Below, in pieces: positions 52,321-62,677 of a DNA stretch of 64,000 bases. Numbering within the stretch: position 1 is the first letter of the stretch; each line of letters begins with the position of its first letter. A program made the position numbers and the translations under genes. The DNA is from Clostridia bacterium UC5.1-1D2 (GTDB lineage Bacteria; Bacillota; Clostridia; Lachnospirales; Lachnospiraceae), in assembly GCA_001304855.1 (NCBI GenBank), contig BBZN01000021.1:1-64000 (forward strand), read 5' to 3'. The notes below the pieces were generated by a model. That model saw nothing but the letters and a program-made list of their open reading frames with translations, was not told the DNA's origin and made no database searches.

Positions 52321-53597
52321 TGCTTAGTATTTTGATGATTACCTTTCTGGCCCTTCTGTTTTTAGGCTGTCCCATCGCTGTCGGAATGTGTTTTTCCAGC
52401 TTTGTGGCTTTGTTTGCAGGGAACACCACAGTGCCGCTTACGGTGGTGCCCCAGAGAATGTTCGTAACCATTGATTCCTTCAGTATGATGGCAATTCCCC
52501 TGTTTATTCTGGCAGGAGAGCTGATGAACAGCGCAGGAATTACCAGGAGAATTGTTAATTTCTGCAGCGCTCTGGTGGGCCATATCAGAGGAGGGCTGGC
52601 CCATGTAAATATTATGGCCTCCATGTTGTTTGCAGGAATATCCGGCGCAGCAGCGGCAGACAGCGCGTCTCTCGGTTCTATGCTGATACCCGCCATGATA
52701 GAGGACGGCTATGATGCGGACTTTTCTGTGGCCGTAACAGCCACGTCCTCTACCATTGGGCCTATTATACCGCCAGCATTATGATGATTATCTATGGCTC
52801 CATGGCGGGGTGTCTATCGGCGCTTTGTTTATGGGAGGTGTCATACCGGGGATCCTGATCGGAATTACCCTGATGGGAGTGGCTTATATTATTTCCTGTA
52901 AGAGAGGTTATAAAGCGGAGGCTAAGAAGTCCCTGGGTGAAATTTTGATCGCCTTCAGGCAGTCCCTGGTGGCCCTGGTGATGCCTGTGATTGTGCTGGG
53001 AGGAATTCTCTTCGGTGTATTTACAACCACAGAGGCAGGGTGCATTGCAGTGGTATATGCATTGATTGTAGGATTTCTTATGAAAGAGCTTCATCTGAAG
53101 GACCTGTTCCGCATCTTTCTCAGCGCAGCCCTTACTACGGCCAGCACTATGTTTGTGCTTGCCTCAGCCCAGGCTTTGGGGTGGATACTTGCAAGAGCCC
53201 AGTTCCCTCAGATGGTGGTTAACGCTCTTTTAGGGGTATCCGGCAACGGTACGGTGATTTTTCTGCTGATTTTACTTTTTCTGTTCTTCCTGGGTTTTTT
53301 ATGGATGGCACCGCCGCTATGATAATACTGATACCTGTATTTCTGCCTGTGATTGCCCAATATGGATGGCATCCGGTTCAGTTTGCCGACTGTATTATTA
53401 TGATGCTTCTGGTGGGGGCTGTGACGCCGCCGGTGGGAGTGCTGCTTTTTATATGCTGCGGAATTGCAAAGATATCCATCGCTCAGGCAGCCAGGGCAGT
53501 GTGGCCTTTTGTCCTGAGCGAGATAGCAATTATCCTGCTTTGTGTGTTTATCCCCCAGCTTATTACGTTCCTGCCTGACATGATGTATGGAGTGTGA
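52320..53597 (+). CDS. dctM: TRAP transporter large permease, DctM family (three frameshifts)
   Basis: The transport subunit, about 426 residues with twelve or so hydrophobic helices. Motifs: FLGCPIAVGMCFS, MMAIPLFILAGELMNSAGIT, GISGAAAADSASLGSMLIPAM and VTPPVGVLLF. Breaks at about 52777, 52808 and 53303 are each repaired by one base, restoring IGPIIPPSIMMIIYGSMAGVS and LGFFMDGTAAMI. Sodium- or proton-coupled uptake of an organic acid is expected from the family. Confidence 0.93.
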
Positions 53598-53602
53598 TCC
53601 CG

Positions 53603-54760
53603 ATGATGGAAAGAATATGTTTAAAAGGAATTACCTGGGACCATCCCAGAGGCTTTGAGTCGATTGAGGCGGTGTCGGGAGTCTTTTCAAAGAATCATGA
53701 AAATGTGGAGTTTTCCTGGGACGTCCGCTCTTTAAAGGACTTTGGCGATTACCCTGTAACGCTGCTGGCAAAGGAGTATGACCTGATTATGCTGGACCAT
53801 CCCCATATTGGAAGCGCTGTGGAGGGCGGTGCCTGATTCCTCTGGATCAATGGCTGGATGAGGAATTTTTAAAGGATCAGGAGAGGAATTCCGTAGGCCG
53901 CAGTTTTGAGAGCTATGGCATGAAGGGCTGCCAGTGGGCTTTGGCAGTGGACGCAGCCGCCCAGATAAGCGCCTACAGGCCGGATCTCATGGAGGGGATA
54001 CCGCTGCCCAAAACCTGGGAGGATGTTAAAAATCTGGCAAAGGACAGGAAAAGGGCGGGGAGAGTGGGCTTTCCAATGTGCCAGACAGACGTATACTGCA
54101 GCTTTCTCTCTATCTGCGCCAATATAAAAGGAGAAGAGGCATTCTGCAGGGACACAGGACTCCAGATTCAGGCGGCCCTGCAGGCGGTGGAGCTCCTTTG
54201 GGAATTGTCGGAAGAGGTTTATCCTCCGTCGCTGGATATGAACCCCATACAGATGCTGGAGCACATGGCTCTGACCGACGAGATAGCCTACGTGCCGCTG
54301 ATCTTCGGATATTCCAACTATGCCCGAACCCCTGCCGGCAGGAGAAAGCTGGTACGGTTCACCAATATCCCGTCGTTTACAGATATTCCCTCCGGCTCCC
54401 TTTTGGGAGGGGTGGGGCTGGCAGTATCGTCCGGGTGCGCTCATAAGGAAATTGCCACAGACTTTGTAAGATTTGCGGCCCAGGGTGAGACTCAGAAGGG
54501 AATTTACTATGAAAATGCAGGCCAGCCCGGTTACCTGGGAGCATGGACGGACGAGGCGGTCAACAGGGACAGCCATGGTTTTTTCTGGATACATTGGATA
54601 CCCTGAGGTTCAGCTATCTCCGTCCGAGATACGAAGGATATAACCGGTTTCAGGAGGAGGCAGGCTGATTTTAAATATGGGACTGAAAGACAGGCAGAAG
54701 CCGGAGGTGATCGTAAGCCGCCTTCAGGAATTATTTGAAAATCTGAAAAAGCAGAGGTGA
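53603..54760 (+). CDS. Solute-binding-fold protein lacking a signal peptide (frameshifted)
   Basis: About 385 residues resembling ABC-type family 1 extracellular solute-binding proteins (KGITWDHPRGFESIEAVSGVF, DLIMLDHPHIGSAVEGG, LGGVGLAVSSGCAHKEIATDF), yet the N-terminus MMERICLKGITWDHPRG is not a signal peptide, so the protein should stay in the cytosol. I know related proteins beside CaiB-type genes in other bacteria; none has a clear role. Breaks near 53830, 54590 and 54665 are each repaired by one base; the last extends the protein to the stop at 54758. Start 53603 is chosen for GGAG at 53589-53592; a GTG at 53594 overlaps dctM. Confidence 0.75.
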
Positions 54761-54767
54761 TAAGTAC

Positions 54768-55982
54768 ATGAATATGCCCTTAGAAGGACTGAAGGTTATC
54801 GATCTCTCCCATCATATGGCCGGGCCTGTGGCCAGCCAGAGGCTGGGAGACATGGGAGCAGATGTGATAAAGGTGGAGCCTCCGGGATATGGGGAATGGA
54901 CCAGAATCCGGCCCATCGGAAACGGCTGGGTGAGCGAGGATATGAACACCTCCTTCATAAGCGCTAACCGGAATAAAAGAAGCCTTACCCTGGATCTGAA
55001 ATCTGCCGAGGGAAAAAAGATTCTTCTGAAGATGCTCCGGGAAGCCGATGTATTTATAAGTAATTTCCGCCCCTCGGTGCACAAACGCCTGGGGCTGGAC
55101 TATGACGCTTTAAGAAGGGAGAATGAACGGCTGGTTTACTGCTCCGTTACCGGTTACGGCCAGGACGGACCCTATAAGGATCGGCCGGGCAGGATTTGCT
55201 GATACAGGCCCTCTCAGGGGTCACATGGAATGCAGGCAGAGACGGGGAAGCTCCCATTCCTTTGGGAACTTTTGTGGCGGATGCTATGGCGGGGCAGAAT
55301 GCGGTGGAAGGCATATTGGCCGCCCTTTACTCCAGGGAAAAGACCGGAAAAGGACAGATGGTGTCCGTGGATTTGCTCTCCAGCCTTATAGAAGTTCAGA
55401 CTCAGGAATATACCACCTATCTCAATGCAGGACAGCTGCCGGAACGGACGAAAGAGCTGCTGGCGCATCCTCTGATTAACAGCCTTATGGGATACACAGA
55501 ACCAAGGACAGCTACCTGGCTATGGCTATGGCTCCTTTTGATAAGCTGGCCGATGCCCTGGACTGTACGGAGCTGGGCCGGTTCAAGAATTGGGAGGACG
55601 GTCAGCTGTACAGAGATGAAATATTCCGTCTGGCGGCAAAGGCTTTGAAAACCAGAACCACAGAGGAATGGATCCAGGTTCTTCAGAAAAAGGATCTGTG
55701 GTGCGGGGAAGTCCTGACTTACCCGGAAGTTGTGGAGAATCCCCAGGTGAAACATATGGAGGTGTTCTGCACCATGGAGAGCGAAGATTACGGAAAAGTG
55801 CAGGTTGTGGGCAATCCCATCCGCTTCAGTGATACGCCGGTGACATACCGTATTGCCCCCCTGTGCTTGGAAAACACAATCATGAGATATTGAGAGAATA
55901 CGGATATACGGAACAAGAAATAAAAATTCTTGCAGAAAACAAGGTAATTCAGGATGATAATCCTGATACTTTCAGAATATAG
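54768..55982 (+). CDS. CaiB/BaiF family CoA-transferase, first copy (frameshifted)
   Basis: A type III CoA-transferase of about 405 residues that moves CoA between carboxylic acids. MNMPLEGLKVIDLSHHMAGP at the start, GDMGADVIKVEPPGYGE, NRNKRSLTLDLKS and, after repair near 55188, RPGQDLLIQALSGV with the catalytic Asp. Breaks also near 55495 and 55862; the last moves the end from 55893 to 55982 and restores APPVLGKHNHEILREYGY, the usual C-terminus. Follows the binding-fold gene by seven bases with GCAGAGGTGATAAGT as a ribosome site. Confidence 0.9.
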
Positions 55983-55998
55983 AGGAGAGGGGTATAAA

Positions 55999-56766
55999 AT
56001 GGAGACAATTACATACGAAAAGCAGGGATATGTGGCAACTATCCGCTTTAACAGGCCGGAAAAATGAATGCCGTCACGCCGGATATGATGGTGCAGCTCT
56101 ACCAGTGTGTGGAGGAAATCAACGCCGATATGGATATACGTTCCGTGGTGGTTACCGGAGGAGACAAGGTTTTTGTGCAGGCAGCGATATCAAAAACTGA
56201 TAACATATGACACTCCCTGGGATTTCCATAACCGTCAGAAGGATTATCCCGCCTCCATCCGTTTAATCCGCAAGCCTGTCATAGCCATGGTGAACGGTTA
56301 TTGTCTGGGCGGCGGTCTGGAAATGGCTATAAGCGCAGATATGCGCTATGCGTCGGAGTCGGCCAGATTTGGAGCGCCTGAGATTAACCACGGCTGGATC
56401 GGCGGAGGCGGCGCAAGCCAGATTCTTCCGCGGCTCATAGGCCCGGGACTGGCTGCGGAACTGCTGATATCGGGCAGGACCTACACAGCAGAGGAAGCGA
56501 AGGAGATGGGGCTGGTGGACCGTCTTTATAAGACGCCGGAGGAGCTGGAGACGGCTGTCTACGATATGGCGGAGCTGCTTGCATCAAAGGCGCCTATTGC
56601 CGCCCAGGTAATAAAAAAGGCAGTAAAGGTGTCCCAGAATATAGGGCTGGATGCGGGACTGGATTATGAGAATGAATTGGTTTACATAACCTTCAGCACC
56701 GAAGATAAAGAGGAGGGGCAGAGGGCGTTTGTAGAAAAGAGAGAGCCGGTATTTAAAGGCCGTTGA
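55999..56766 (+). CDS. Enoyl-CoA hydratase/isomerase (two frameshifts)
   Basis: Crotonase-fold enzyme of about 256 residues. METITYEKQGYVATIRFNRPE at the start, the oxyanion stretch repaired to CAGSDIKKL, VIAMVNGYCLGGGLEMAISADMRYASE, and APEINHGWIGGGGASQILPRLIG with a Gly-rich active-site loop. Breaks at about 56066 and 56180. It hydrates or isomerises an acyl-CoA, here presumably the product of the neighbouring CoA-transferases. AGGAGAGGGG precedes the ATG. Confidence 0.93.
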
Positions 56767-56781
56767 CAGGAGGAGACAGAT

Positions 56782-57968
56782 ATGAGCCAGTTGCTGGAGG
56801 GAGTCAGGATTTTAGATTTTACACAATACAAAGCAGGTCCTATGGGGACACAGATTTTAGGCGATATGGGCGCGGATATTATTAAGGTAGAGCGGAGCAA
56901 AGGAGGGGACTTGGAGCGCAGTTTTGCTACATTTGGAAAATTTACTCAGAAGGGAGACAGCCCCTTTTTCCTGGCTATGAACCGCAATAAGCGGAGCCTG
57001 GGGCTTGATTTAAAGACCCCTGAGGCGAAGGAGATTATCTATAAGCTGGCAGAGGAGGCGGACGTTGTGGTGCAGAATTTCCGTCCGGGAGTTCTGGCCA
57101 GGCTGGGATACGGATATGAGGATTTTAAAAAGATAAATCCTGGCGTCATCTACTGTTCCAACAGCGGTTATGGACTCACCGGCCCTTATGTGACAAGGCC
57201 GGGGCAGGACCTTTTGGCCCAATCCATGTCCGGCTTGGTGATGATGAACGGAAAGGATGATTTTCCCACGGCGGTAGCCACCTCGGCAGCCGACGCCGCC
57301 ACAGCCCTGTATCTTTGTATTGCTATATTGGGAGCCCTTTACCATAAGAAGGCCACGGGAGAGGGACAGGAGGTGGATGTGGATCTGCTCAGCAGCGCCA
57401 TAGCTTTCCAGCAGGAGGAGATCTGCGCCTATATGAACCTGGATCCCAGGCCGGAATTCAGGAGAAGCCGGACAGGTCTGGCCGCACCGTGGAACGGGGC
57501 GCCATATGGCATCTACAGGACGTCAGATGAGAAATACATTGCTCTGGGAGTGGTTCCTATGGAGAAGCTGTCAAAACTTCTGGATGCGCCGGATCTGGCC
57601 GGATTTACAGATTTGGAGGAGGCGTTTAACAACCGGGACGACATCCGTCTCATAGTGGAAGAGAAAATAAGGCGGAATACGCAGGATTACTGGGTGGAAT
57701 ACATGCTATCCTTCGACGTGTGGTGCGCCCCGGTGAACGGCTTCGGGGAAATGCTCAGGGATCCCAGGTCATCCATAACCAGAATATACGCAAGATGCAG
57801 CACCCGTCTCTGGGAGAAATCGGTGTGGTGGCCACTCCTATACGGTATTCAAAAACACCCATCCGGTATGATATGGCTCCGCCCCTGGTAGGCCAGCACA
57901 CAGAGGAGATACTGCGAGAGCTGGGATATGGGGAAGAGGAGGCAGAGAACATACTGAGCAGGCAATAG
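56782..57968 (+). CDS. CaiB/BaiF family CoA-transferase, second copy (one frameshift)
   Basis: About 396 residues, clearly related to the first copy: MSQLLEGVRILDFTQYKAGP, GDMGADIIKVERSKGGD, NRNKRSLGLDLKT, RPGQDLLAQSMSGL with the catalytic Asp. One break near 57760 is repaired by one base, giving DPRVIHNQNIRKMQ and the C-terminus APPLVGQHTEEILRELGY. Two CoA-transferases with one hydratase suggest CoA exchange at both ends of a short pathway. Last gene of the operon. Confidence 0.92.
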
Positions 57969-58055
57969 GACGGAGGAGCAGGCGCCCTGGCGGGAGCCGC
58001 TGGAACGGCCTCAGAGAATATTTTGGAGAACAGGAGACAGGGTAAGATAAATTTA

Positions 58056-58085
58056 AGATCACCGGCCCCAGGAAACCGGTGATCT
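58056..58085. terminator. Terminator between the CoA-transferase operon and rpoN
   Basis: A perfect 10-bp stem AGATCACCGG / CCGGTGATCT with a 10-base loop. On the minus strand it is followed by TAAATTT, after the rpoN stop. Confidence 0.85.
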
Positions 58086-58095
58086 GCATCTGCAC

Positions 58096-59490
58096 TTACA
58101 TGTATTCTTTCCTTCCTCCTGCATCGGGGATCCCTTCTTCCTCCCGGTATTTTGCAACAGTCCTGCGGGAAATAGTGATACCCCTCTCTGCCAGCTTCTC
58201 CCCCAGGAGCCGGTCGCTGAGCGGTTTCTTTTTATCTTCCTCGTCTATAATCTCCCTCAGCGCCCTTTTTACGTCGGCTGCTGTTACAGCGCCCTGGGCG
58301 GCTCCCCGGTTTCCGTCTCCGGAATCCGGATCTTTGGTTCCCACGCTTCTGGAGAAAAAGAAATTCATGGGATAGACGCCCCAGGAGCACTGAAGATATT
58401 TTTTGTTTACAGCCCGGCTTACGGTGGACTCATGAATATTTAATTCCCGGGCGATATCGGCCAGCTTCAGAGGGTTTAAGTGGGCCGGTCCAAGGGCGAA
58501 GAACTTCTCCTGGTGTTCCAGGATGGATTTGGATACGTCCATCAGGGTTCTTCCCCTCTGTGCAACGCACTGCTTTACCCACTCGGCCTGACGGATTTTG
58601 TTGTCCAGATACTCCTTCAGCTCCTGAGATTCAGGGTTCTGGTTCATCTGCTTGTAATAGCTGTTGACCTCAATATTGGGGTACATGGACTCATTGAGAA
58701 GAATGTCGAAATGGTCCTTGAATTTAATTACGGTCACATCCGGAATTATGTAGCGCAGCTGGTCCCTGCTGCTGAAATAGACGCCGGGCTTGGGATTCAG
58801 GGATTTGATTACCTGGCAGTAGCCTGCGCATTCGGCCTGGGAAAGGCGCAGTTTTCTGGCGATAGCCGGAATTTGGTTTTTTGCAACCATTTCCAGACAA
58901 TCGTCAATGATGGATTCCAGCACAGGCGTCAGCATCTGCCTTCGTTCCAGCTGGAGCTTCAGGCATTCTTCCAGGCTGCGGGCGCACACCCCCGCCGGGT
59001 CCAGGCTCTGGAGCTGTGCAAGGATAGGTTCTATTGAAGCCGCGTCCACCTTAAAATATCCGGCGATGTCCTCCGGGGATTCCGTGAGATACCCGCGGTC
59101 GTCCAGACATTCCAGCATAAATTTAATAATGCCCGTCTCACCCTCTGAGAGATCTTCGCTTACAATCTGGGACCAGAGATAGTCCTGAAGGGTTTCGCCG
59201 TCGTCTGTATTTATATTCCAGTTATTCTTGAAGTCGTAGTCGTCATCATTATTCTGACGCTGATACAGGTAGTAATTTTCTTCGTTAAAGGAATTGAGCC
59301 ACTGCTGTTGCTCAATGGATTCCCTGTGGTGATCGGCATCGGATTCCGCAATGTCAATTACCGGATTCTCTAATGCCAGCTCTGTAATATATTCATTCAG
59401 TTCCTGGGAGGTCATCTGCAAAATGTTGGCAGACTGTATCATCCTCTGGGACAGGGCCTGGGTCTGTTTCATCTGAAGCTTTAAATCCAT
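58096..59490 (-). CDS. rpoN: RNA polymerase sigma-54 factor
   Basis: An intact 464-residue sigma-54. Region I is Gln-rich (MDLKLQMKQTQALSQRMIQS..LQMTSQELNEYI), followed by an acidic stretch, the core-binding domain, and the C-terminal RpoN box ISRRTVAKYREE that reads the -24 element. An insertion of low-complexity sequence (TKDPDSGDGNRGAAQGA) lies between the helix-turn-helix and the RpoN box. I start at 59490 because the Met-Asp-Leu-Lys opening matches the family; an upstream in-frame extension to 59652 does not. Shows that the cell has a sigma-54 regulon, though no such operon is evident in the window. Confidence 0.95.
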   Translation of the reverse strand: MDLKLQMKQTQALSQRMIQSANILQMTSQELNEYITELALENPVIDIAESDADHHRESIEQQQWLNSFNEENYYLYQRQNNDDDYDFKNNWNINTDDGETLQDYLWSQIVSEDLSEGETGIIKFMLECLDDRGYLTESPEDIAGYFKVDAASIEPILAQLQSLDPAGVCARSLEECLKLQLERRQMLTPVLESIIDDCLEMVAKNQIPAIARKLRLSQAECAGYCQVIKSLNPKPGVYFSSRDQLRYIIPDVTVIKFKDHFDILLNESMYPNIEVNSYYKQMNQNPESQELKEYLDNKIRQAEWVKQCVAQRGRTLMDVSKSILEHQEKFFALGPAHLNPLKLADIARELNIHESTVSRAVNKKYLQCSWGVYPMNFFFSRSVGTKDPDSGDGNRGAAQGAVTAADVKRALREIIDEEDKKKPLSDRLLGEKLAERGITISRRTVAKYREEEGIPDAGGRKEYM

Positions 59491-59951
59491 GTTGGTTCCC
59501 TCTTTCGTATGGAATAATGTTTTTTTATCCATACAATTATAGCACAGATAGTTTTTCCGCACAATGACGGCATCCCCCTTTTTATTTTTAATGTACGCCG
59601 GGAATCTCTTTGCGTCTGATTTTGTGAGATGTTTTTTGTCAGCTGTGTACAAATTTATGGCATGTGCGTTGATTAAACTTAAGTGCGGGCGGCTGTTTTA
59701 CAGGGCGCCTTAACCCTGCGGAAGCGTTTGAGAGCGCTTAAATGCAGGAGGGCTTATGTCTTGTGACAAGGGGATGATAGGATTGAATTTTGCATGTTTA
59801 TGGGTTATTATATTTATTATATGAAAATTAGTGACGGAATAGTTTGAAAAATTCACATTCAGACCACCTGCAGCCATCTGAAAGGGCAGGCCGAATGAAA
59901 TAACTCCCTTTGATTGCAAAAGATAAACTCCGGAAAGGAACCTGATAATTT
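59491..59951. other. Intergenic region between rpoN and the MBOAT gene
   Basis: AT-rich stretch holding divergent promoters. I see no gene. A weak sigma-54-like sequence at 59658-59673 lacks the -12 GC and is not called. Confidence 0.5.
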
Positions 59952-61347
59952 ATGCTGTTTAGTTCCATGATATTTTTATGGCTGTTTCTGCCTTTGTTTT
60001 AATTGTGAATCTGTTTCTGCCTGTAAAATTCAGCAATATATTCCTGCTTCTTATGAGCGTCCTGTTTTACGGCTGGGGGGAACAGGAATATATATGGGTG
60101 ATTCTCCTGTCCCTGGCTGTGAACTATGGAGGCGCCCTCCTTCTGTCCTCCATAGAAGGCAGACGCCGGCCGGCGTTTATCTTAATCCTCGCTGTCAACC
60201 TGGGACTGCTGGGATATTTTAAATACTTTGATTTTTTTGCAGGGCTTGTGAATAAACTGGCCGGCCGCCAGGCGGTGCCCCTCCAAAATGTCCTTCTGCC
60301 TATGGGTATCTCCTTTTTTACGTTTCAGATGATATCTTACACCGTGGATGTGTACAGAGGAGAGATTCCGCCGGAGAAAAATTTTCTGAACCTGGCTGTC
60401 TACATCTCCTTTTTCCCTAAAATGATCCAGGGCCCCATTGTCCGCTATAAGGGCATCCGTGAATCTGTACTGAGCCGTCGGGTGACGCCGGAGCTTTTTG
60501 CTTACGGGGCAAGACGGTTTATCTATGGCCTCAGTAAGAAGGTGGTTCTGGCCAACCAGTTTGGAAGTGTGGTGGACAAGGTTTTGTCAAACCCTATGGA
60601 ACAGATCAGCGGAGGATTGGGGTGGTATATAGGGATATTGTATACATTGCAGATTTACTTTGACTTTTCCGGTTATTCGGATATGGCGGTGGGACTTGGC
60701 AAGATGCTGGGTTTTGAGCTTATGGAGAATTTCAACTATCCTTACCTCTCAAAACCGTGGGGGAGTTCTGGCGGAGGTGGCATATATCCCTGTCCTCCTG
60801 GTTTAAGGATTATCTTTATATTCCCCTGGGCGGAAGCAGAAAGGGAACCGGGCGCACTTGTATAAACCTGATGGCGGTATTCCTGTGCACCGGGTTCTGG
60901 CATGGGGCGGGACTGTCCTTTATAGCCTGGGGCCTTTACTATGGGGCGCTTCAGGCTGCGGAGCGGCTGTTCTTAAAAAAAGGGCTGGAGCGGCTGCCTG
61001 CTGTCCTAAGCTATGTGTATATGGGAATTGTGACGGTAACAGGCTGGACTTTGTTCCGGGCGGATTCGCTCACCAGAGGGGTAACGCTTCTCAAGCAGAT
61101 GTTTCTTCTGAATCCGGGCATATACGACGTGTCCATGTATGTAACACGCAAGACTACGGCATATCTCATTGCCGGTTTTTTGTTGTGCGGCCCTTTACAG
61201 CGGCTTATTCCAGGATTGAAGGAGCATATGTACTGCGAAGACAGCATTTCTCTGGCTGAAAGCCTGCTGCTGATTCTTCTGTTCGCCTACTGCATCGCCA
61301 TGGCGGTGGGGAGTACCTATAATCCGTTTATTTATTTCCGGTTTTAG
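59952..61347 (+). CDS. MBOAT family O-acyltransferase, AlgI/DltB-like (two frameshifts)
   Basis: Polytopic membrane enzyme of about 466 residues that passes acyl groups across the membrane to a surface glycopolymer. Conserved stretches: MGISFFTFQMISYTVDVYRG, FFPKMIQGPIVRY, YFDFSGYSDMAVG, WRRWHISLSSWFKDYLYIPLGG (repaired) and the active-site His in CTGFWHGAGLSFIAWG. Breaks at about 60000 (T run) and 60763 are each repaired by one base. It is followed 20 bases on by a DHHW/AlgX-type gene, its usual partner. Confidence 0.93.
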
Positions 61348-61367
61348 AAAGGCAGGGACTGCGCAGG

Positions 61368-62501
61368 ATGGAGAATCGCACAAAAGCGTATATATTTGGG
61401 GGAATGTTCCTGAGCCTTATGGTTTTGCCACGGCTCCTTTTCATCCCTCTTAAGGACTATGTGGATACAGAGAATTATGAAAAAAGGGTTTACCAGGAAA
61501 AGCCGGAGCTGACGCTGAGAGGACTTAAGGAGTATCCCGGGCTCTATGACGCATACTTTAATGATCATCTGGCTTTTAAAAATCCAATTGTAGCCTTTGG
61601 AAAGCTGGCGGATATCCGGGTGTTCGGGGAGGTTTCTTCTGATTCGGTCCTCATGGGAAAGAACAACTGGATGTTCTACCGGGTGAAGGGGTACAATGAG
61701 GACAATATGGCGGATTACCAGGGAACCAACCACTATACCCAGGAACAGCTGGAACAGCTGTCTCTTCTTTTGGATCAGGCCGACGGAAGGCTGGAGAGCA
61801 GGGGCATCCGCCTGATTCTTTATATTGTTCCCAACAAGGAGCAGGTGTACGGCGAATATATGCCGTCCACCATAAAGGTTCTTAATAAGGAGTCCAGGGC
61901 GGAGCTGCTTTACAGCTATCTGAGGGAGCATTCCCGGGGGGACGTATATTATCCGCTGGAGGATTTCAGGCAGGCAAAGGAGGACTGGCGCCGGATATAT
62001 TTTAAATATGATACGCACTGGAATGGGGCCGGAGCCTTCATGGCTGCTCAGATGATAATAAAGGACATAGACGGGGAAGCCTTCGGGCCGGAGGATTACC
62101 GGGATTTTAAAATCGAAAGGACAAACAATTATTCCGGCGATCTGGCTGCTATGCTGAATCTTCAAACCTATTATAATGACGACGATTATCTCAGGGTGAT
62201 GGATTACAGGGAAGAGGTGCACTTTGAGATGGACTATGAGAATGAAAGGGAGACAATTACACATTATTCTTCCGATGTTCAGGATGACCACAGGAAAATT
62301 CTCATATGCAGGGATTCCTTTGGAATTCACATGGCGGAGTATTTTGCAAAGAATTACCCCGATGTGACGCTGATGGATTACCGCACCGAGAATTACGCAG
62401 AAGCTGTCTGTGAGCGGAAGCCGGATGTTGTTGTGGTTGAGATTGCGGAGCGGTATGCAGATTATCTGCCGGAAATACTCCAAAATCTTGCAGCTTTGTG
62501 A
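61368..62501 (+). CDS. DHHW / AlgX-AlgJ-like acetylation protein
   Basis: An intact 377-residue protein: N-terminal transmembrane anchor (YIFGGMFLSLMVLPRLLFIPL), then an exported SGNH-like domain with FNDHLAFKNPIV, LMGKNNWMFYR, YFKYDTHWNGAGAF (Asp/His pair) and ICRDSFGIHM (Ser). Such proteins complete O-acetylation of exopolysaccharide or wall polymers with an MBOAT partner, here the preceding gene. The polymer is not identified. Confidence 0.9.
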   Translation: MENRTKAYIFGGMFLSLMVLPRLLFIPLKDYVDTENYEKRVYQEKPELTLRGLKEYPGLYDAYFNDHLAFKNPIVAFGKLADIRVFGEVSSDSVLMGKNNWMFYRVKGYNEDNMADYQGTNHYTQEQLEQLSLLLDQADGRLESRGIRLILYIVPNKEQVYGEYMPSTIKVLNKESRAELLYSYLREHSRGDVYYPLEDFRQAKEDWRRIYFKYDTHWNGAGAFMAAQMIIKDIDGEAFGPEDYRDFKIERTNNYSGDLAAMLNLQTYYNDDDYLRVMDYREEVHFEMDYENERETITHYSSDVQDDHRKILICRDSFGIHMAEYFAKNYPDVTLMDYRTENYAEAVCERKPDVVVVEIAERYADYLPEILQNLAAL

Positions 62502-62510
62502 TATAGTAGG

Positions 62511-62666
62511 TGCAGGTGACATGCATCGCACGTAAGGGACCAGAGGACGGTCCTAAGTGCTCATAGCGAGCCACTGCACTAAGCGGTCAGAGGACGCCCG
62601 CAAAGTGCAGGTGACATGCATCGCACGTAAGGGACCAAAAGACGGTCCCTAAGTGCTCATAGCGAG
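62511..62666. repeat. Two-copy structured direct repeat
   Basis: A 61-bp unit starting TGCAGGTGACATGCATCGCA occurs at 62511-62570 and 62606-62666, the copies differing at two or three positions. Each holds a hairpin AGGGACC..GGTCCCT. The 35-bp spacer has its own inverted repeat (TGCACT..AGTGCA). The second copy ends in GCGAGGAGG, which doubles as the ribosome site of the next gene. Likely a multicopy intergenic element. Confidence 0.75.
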
Positions 62667-62677
62667 GAGGAGTGGAT

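Noticed and set aside
59658-59673. Sigma-54 promoter near rpoN
   Set aside because: The -24 element is fair, but the -12 GC is replaced by GA and it lies about 280 bases from the next gene.
62511-62666. CRISPR-like array (two similar units with a spacer)
   Set aside because: Only two copies, units of 61 bp are too long, the spacer is itself palindromic, and no cas genes are near.
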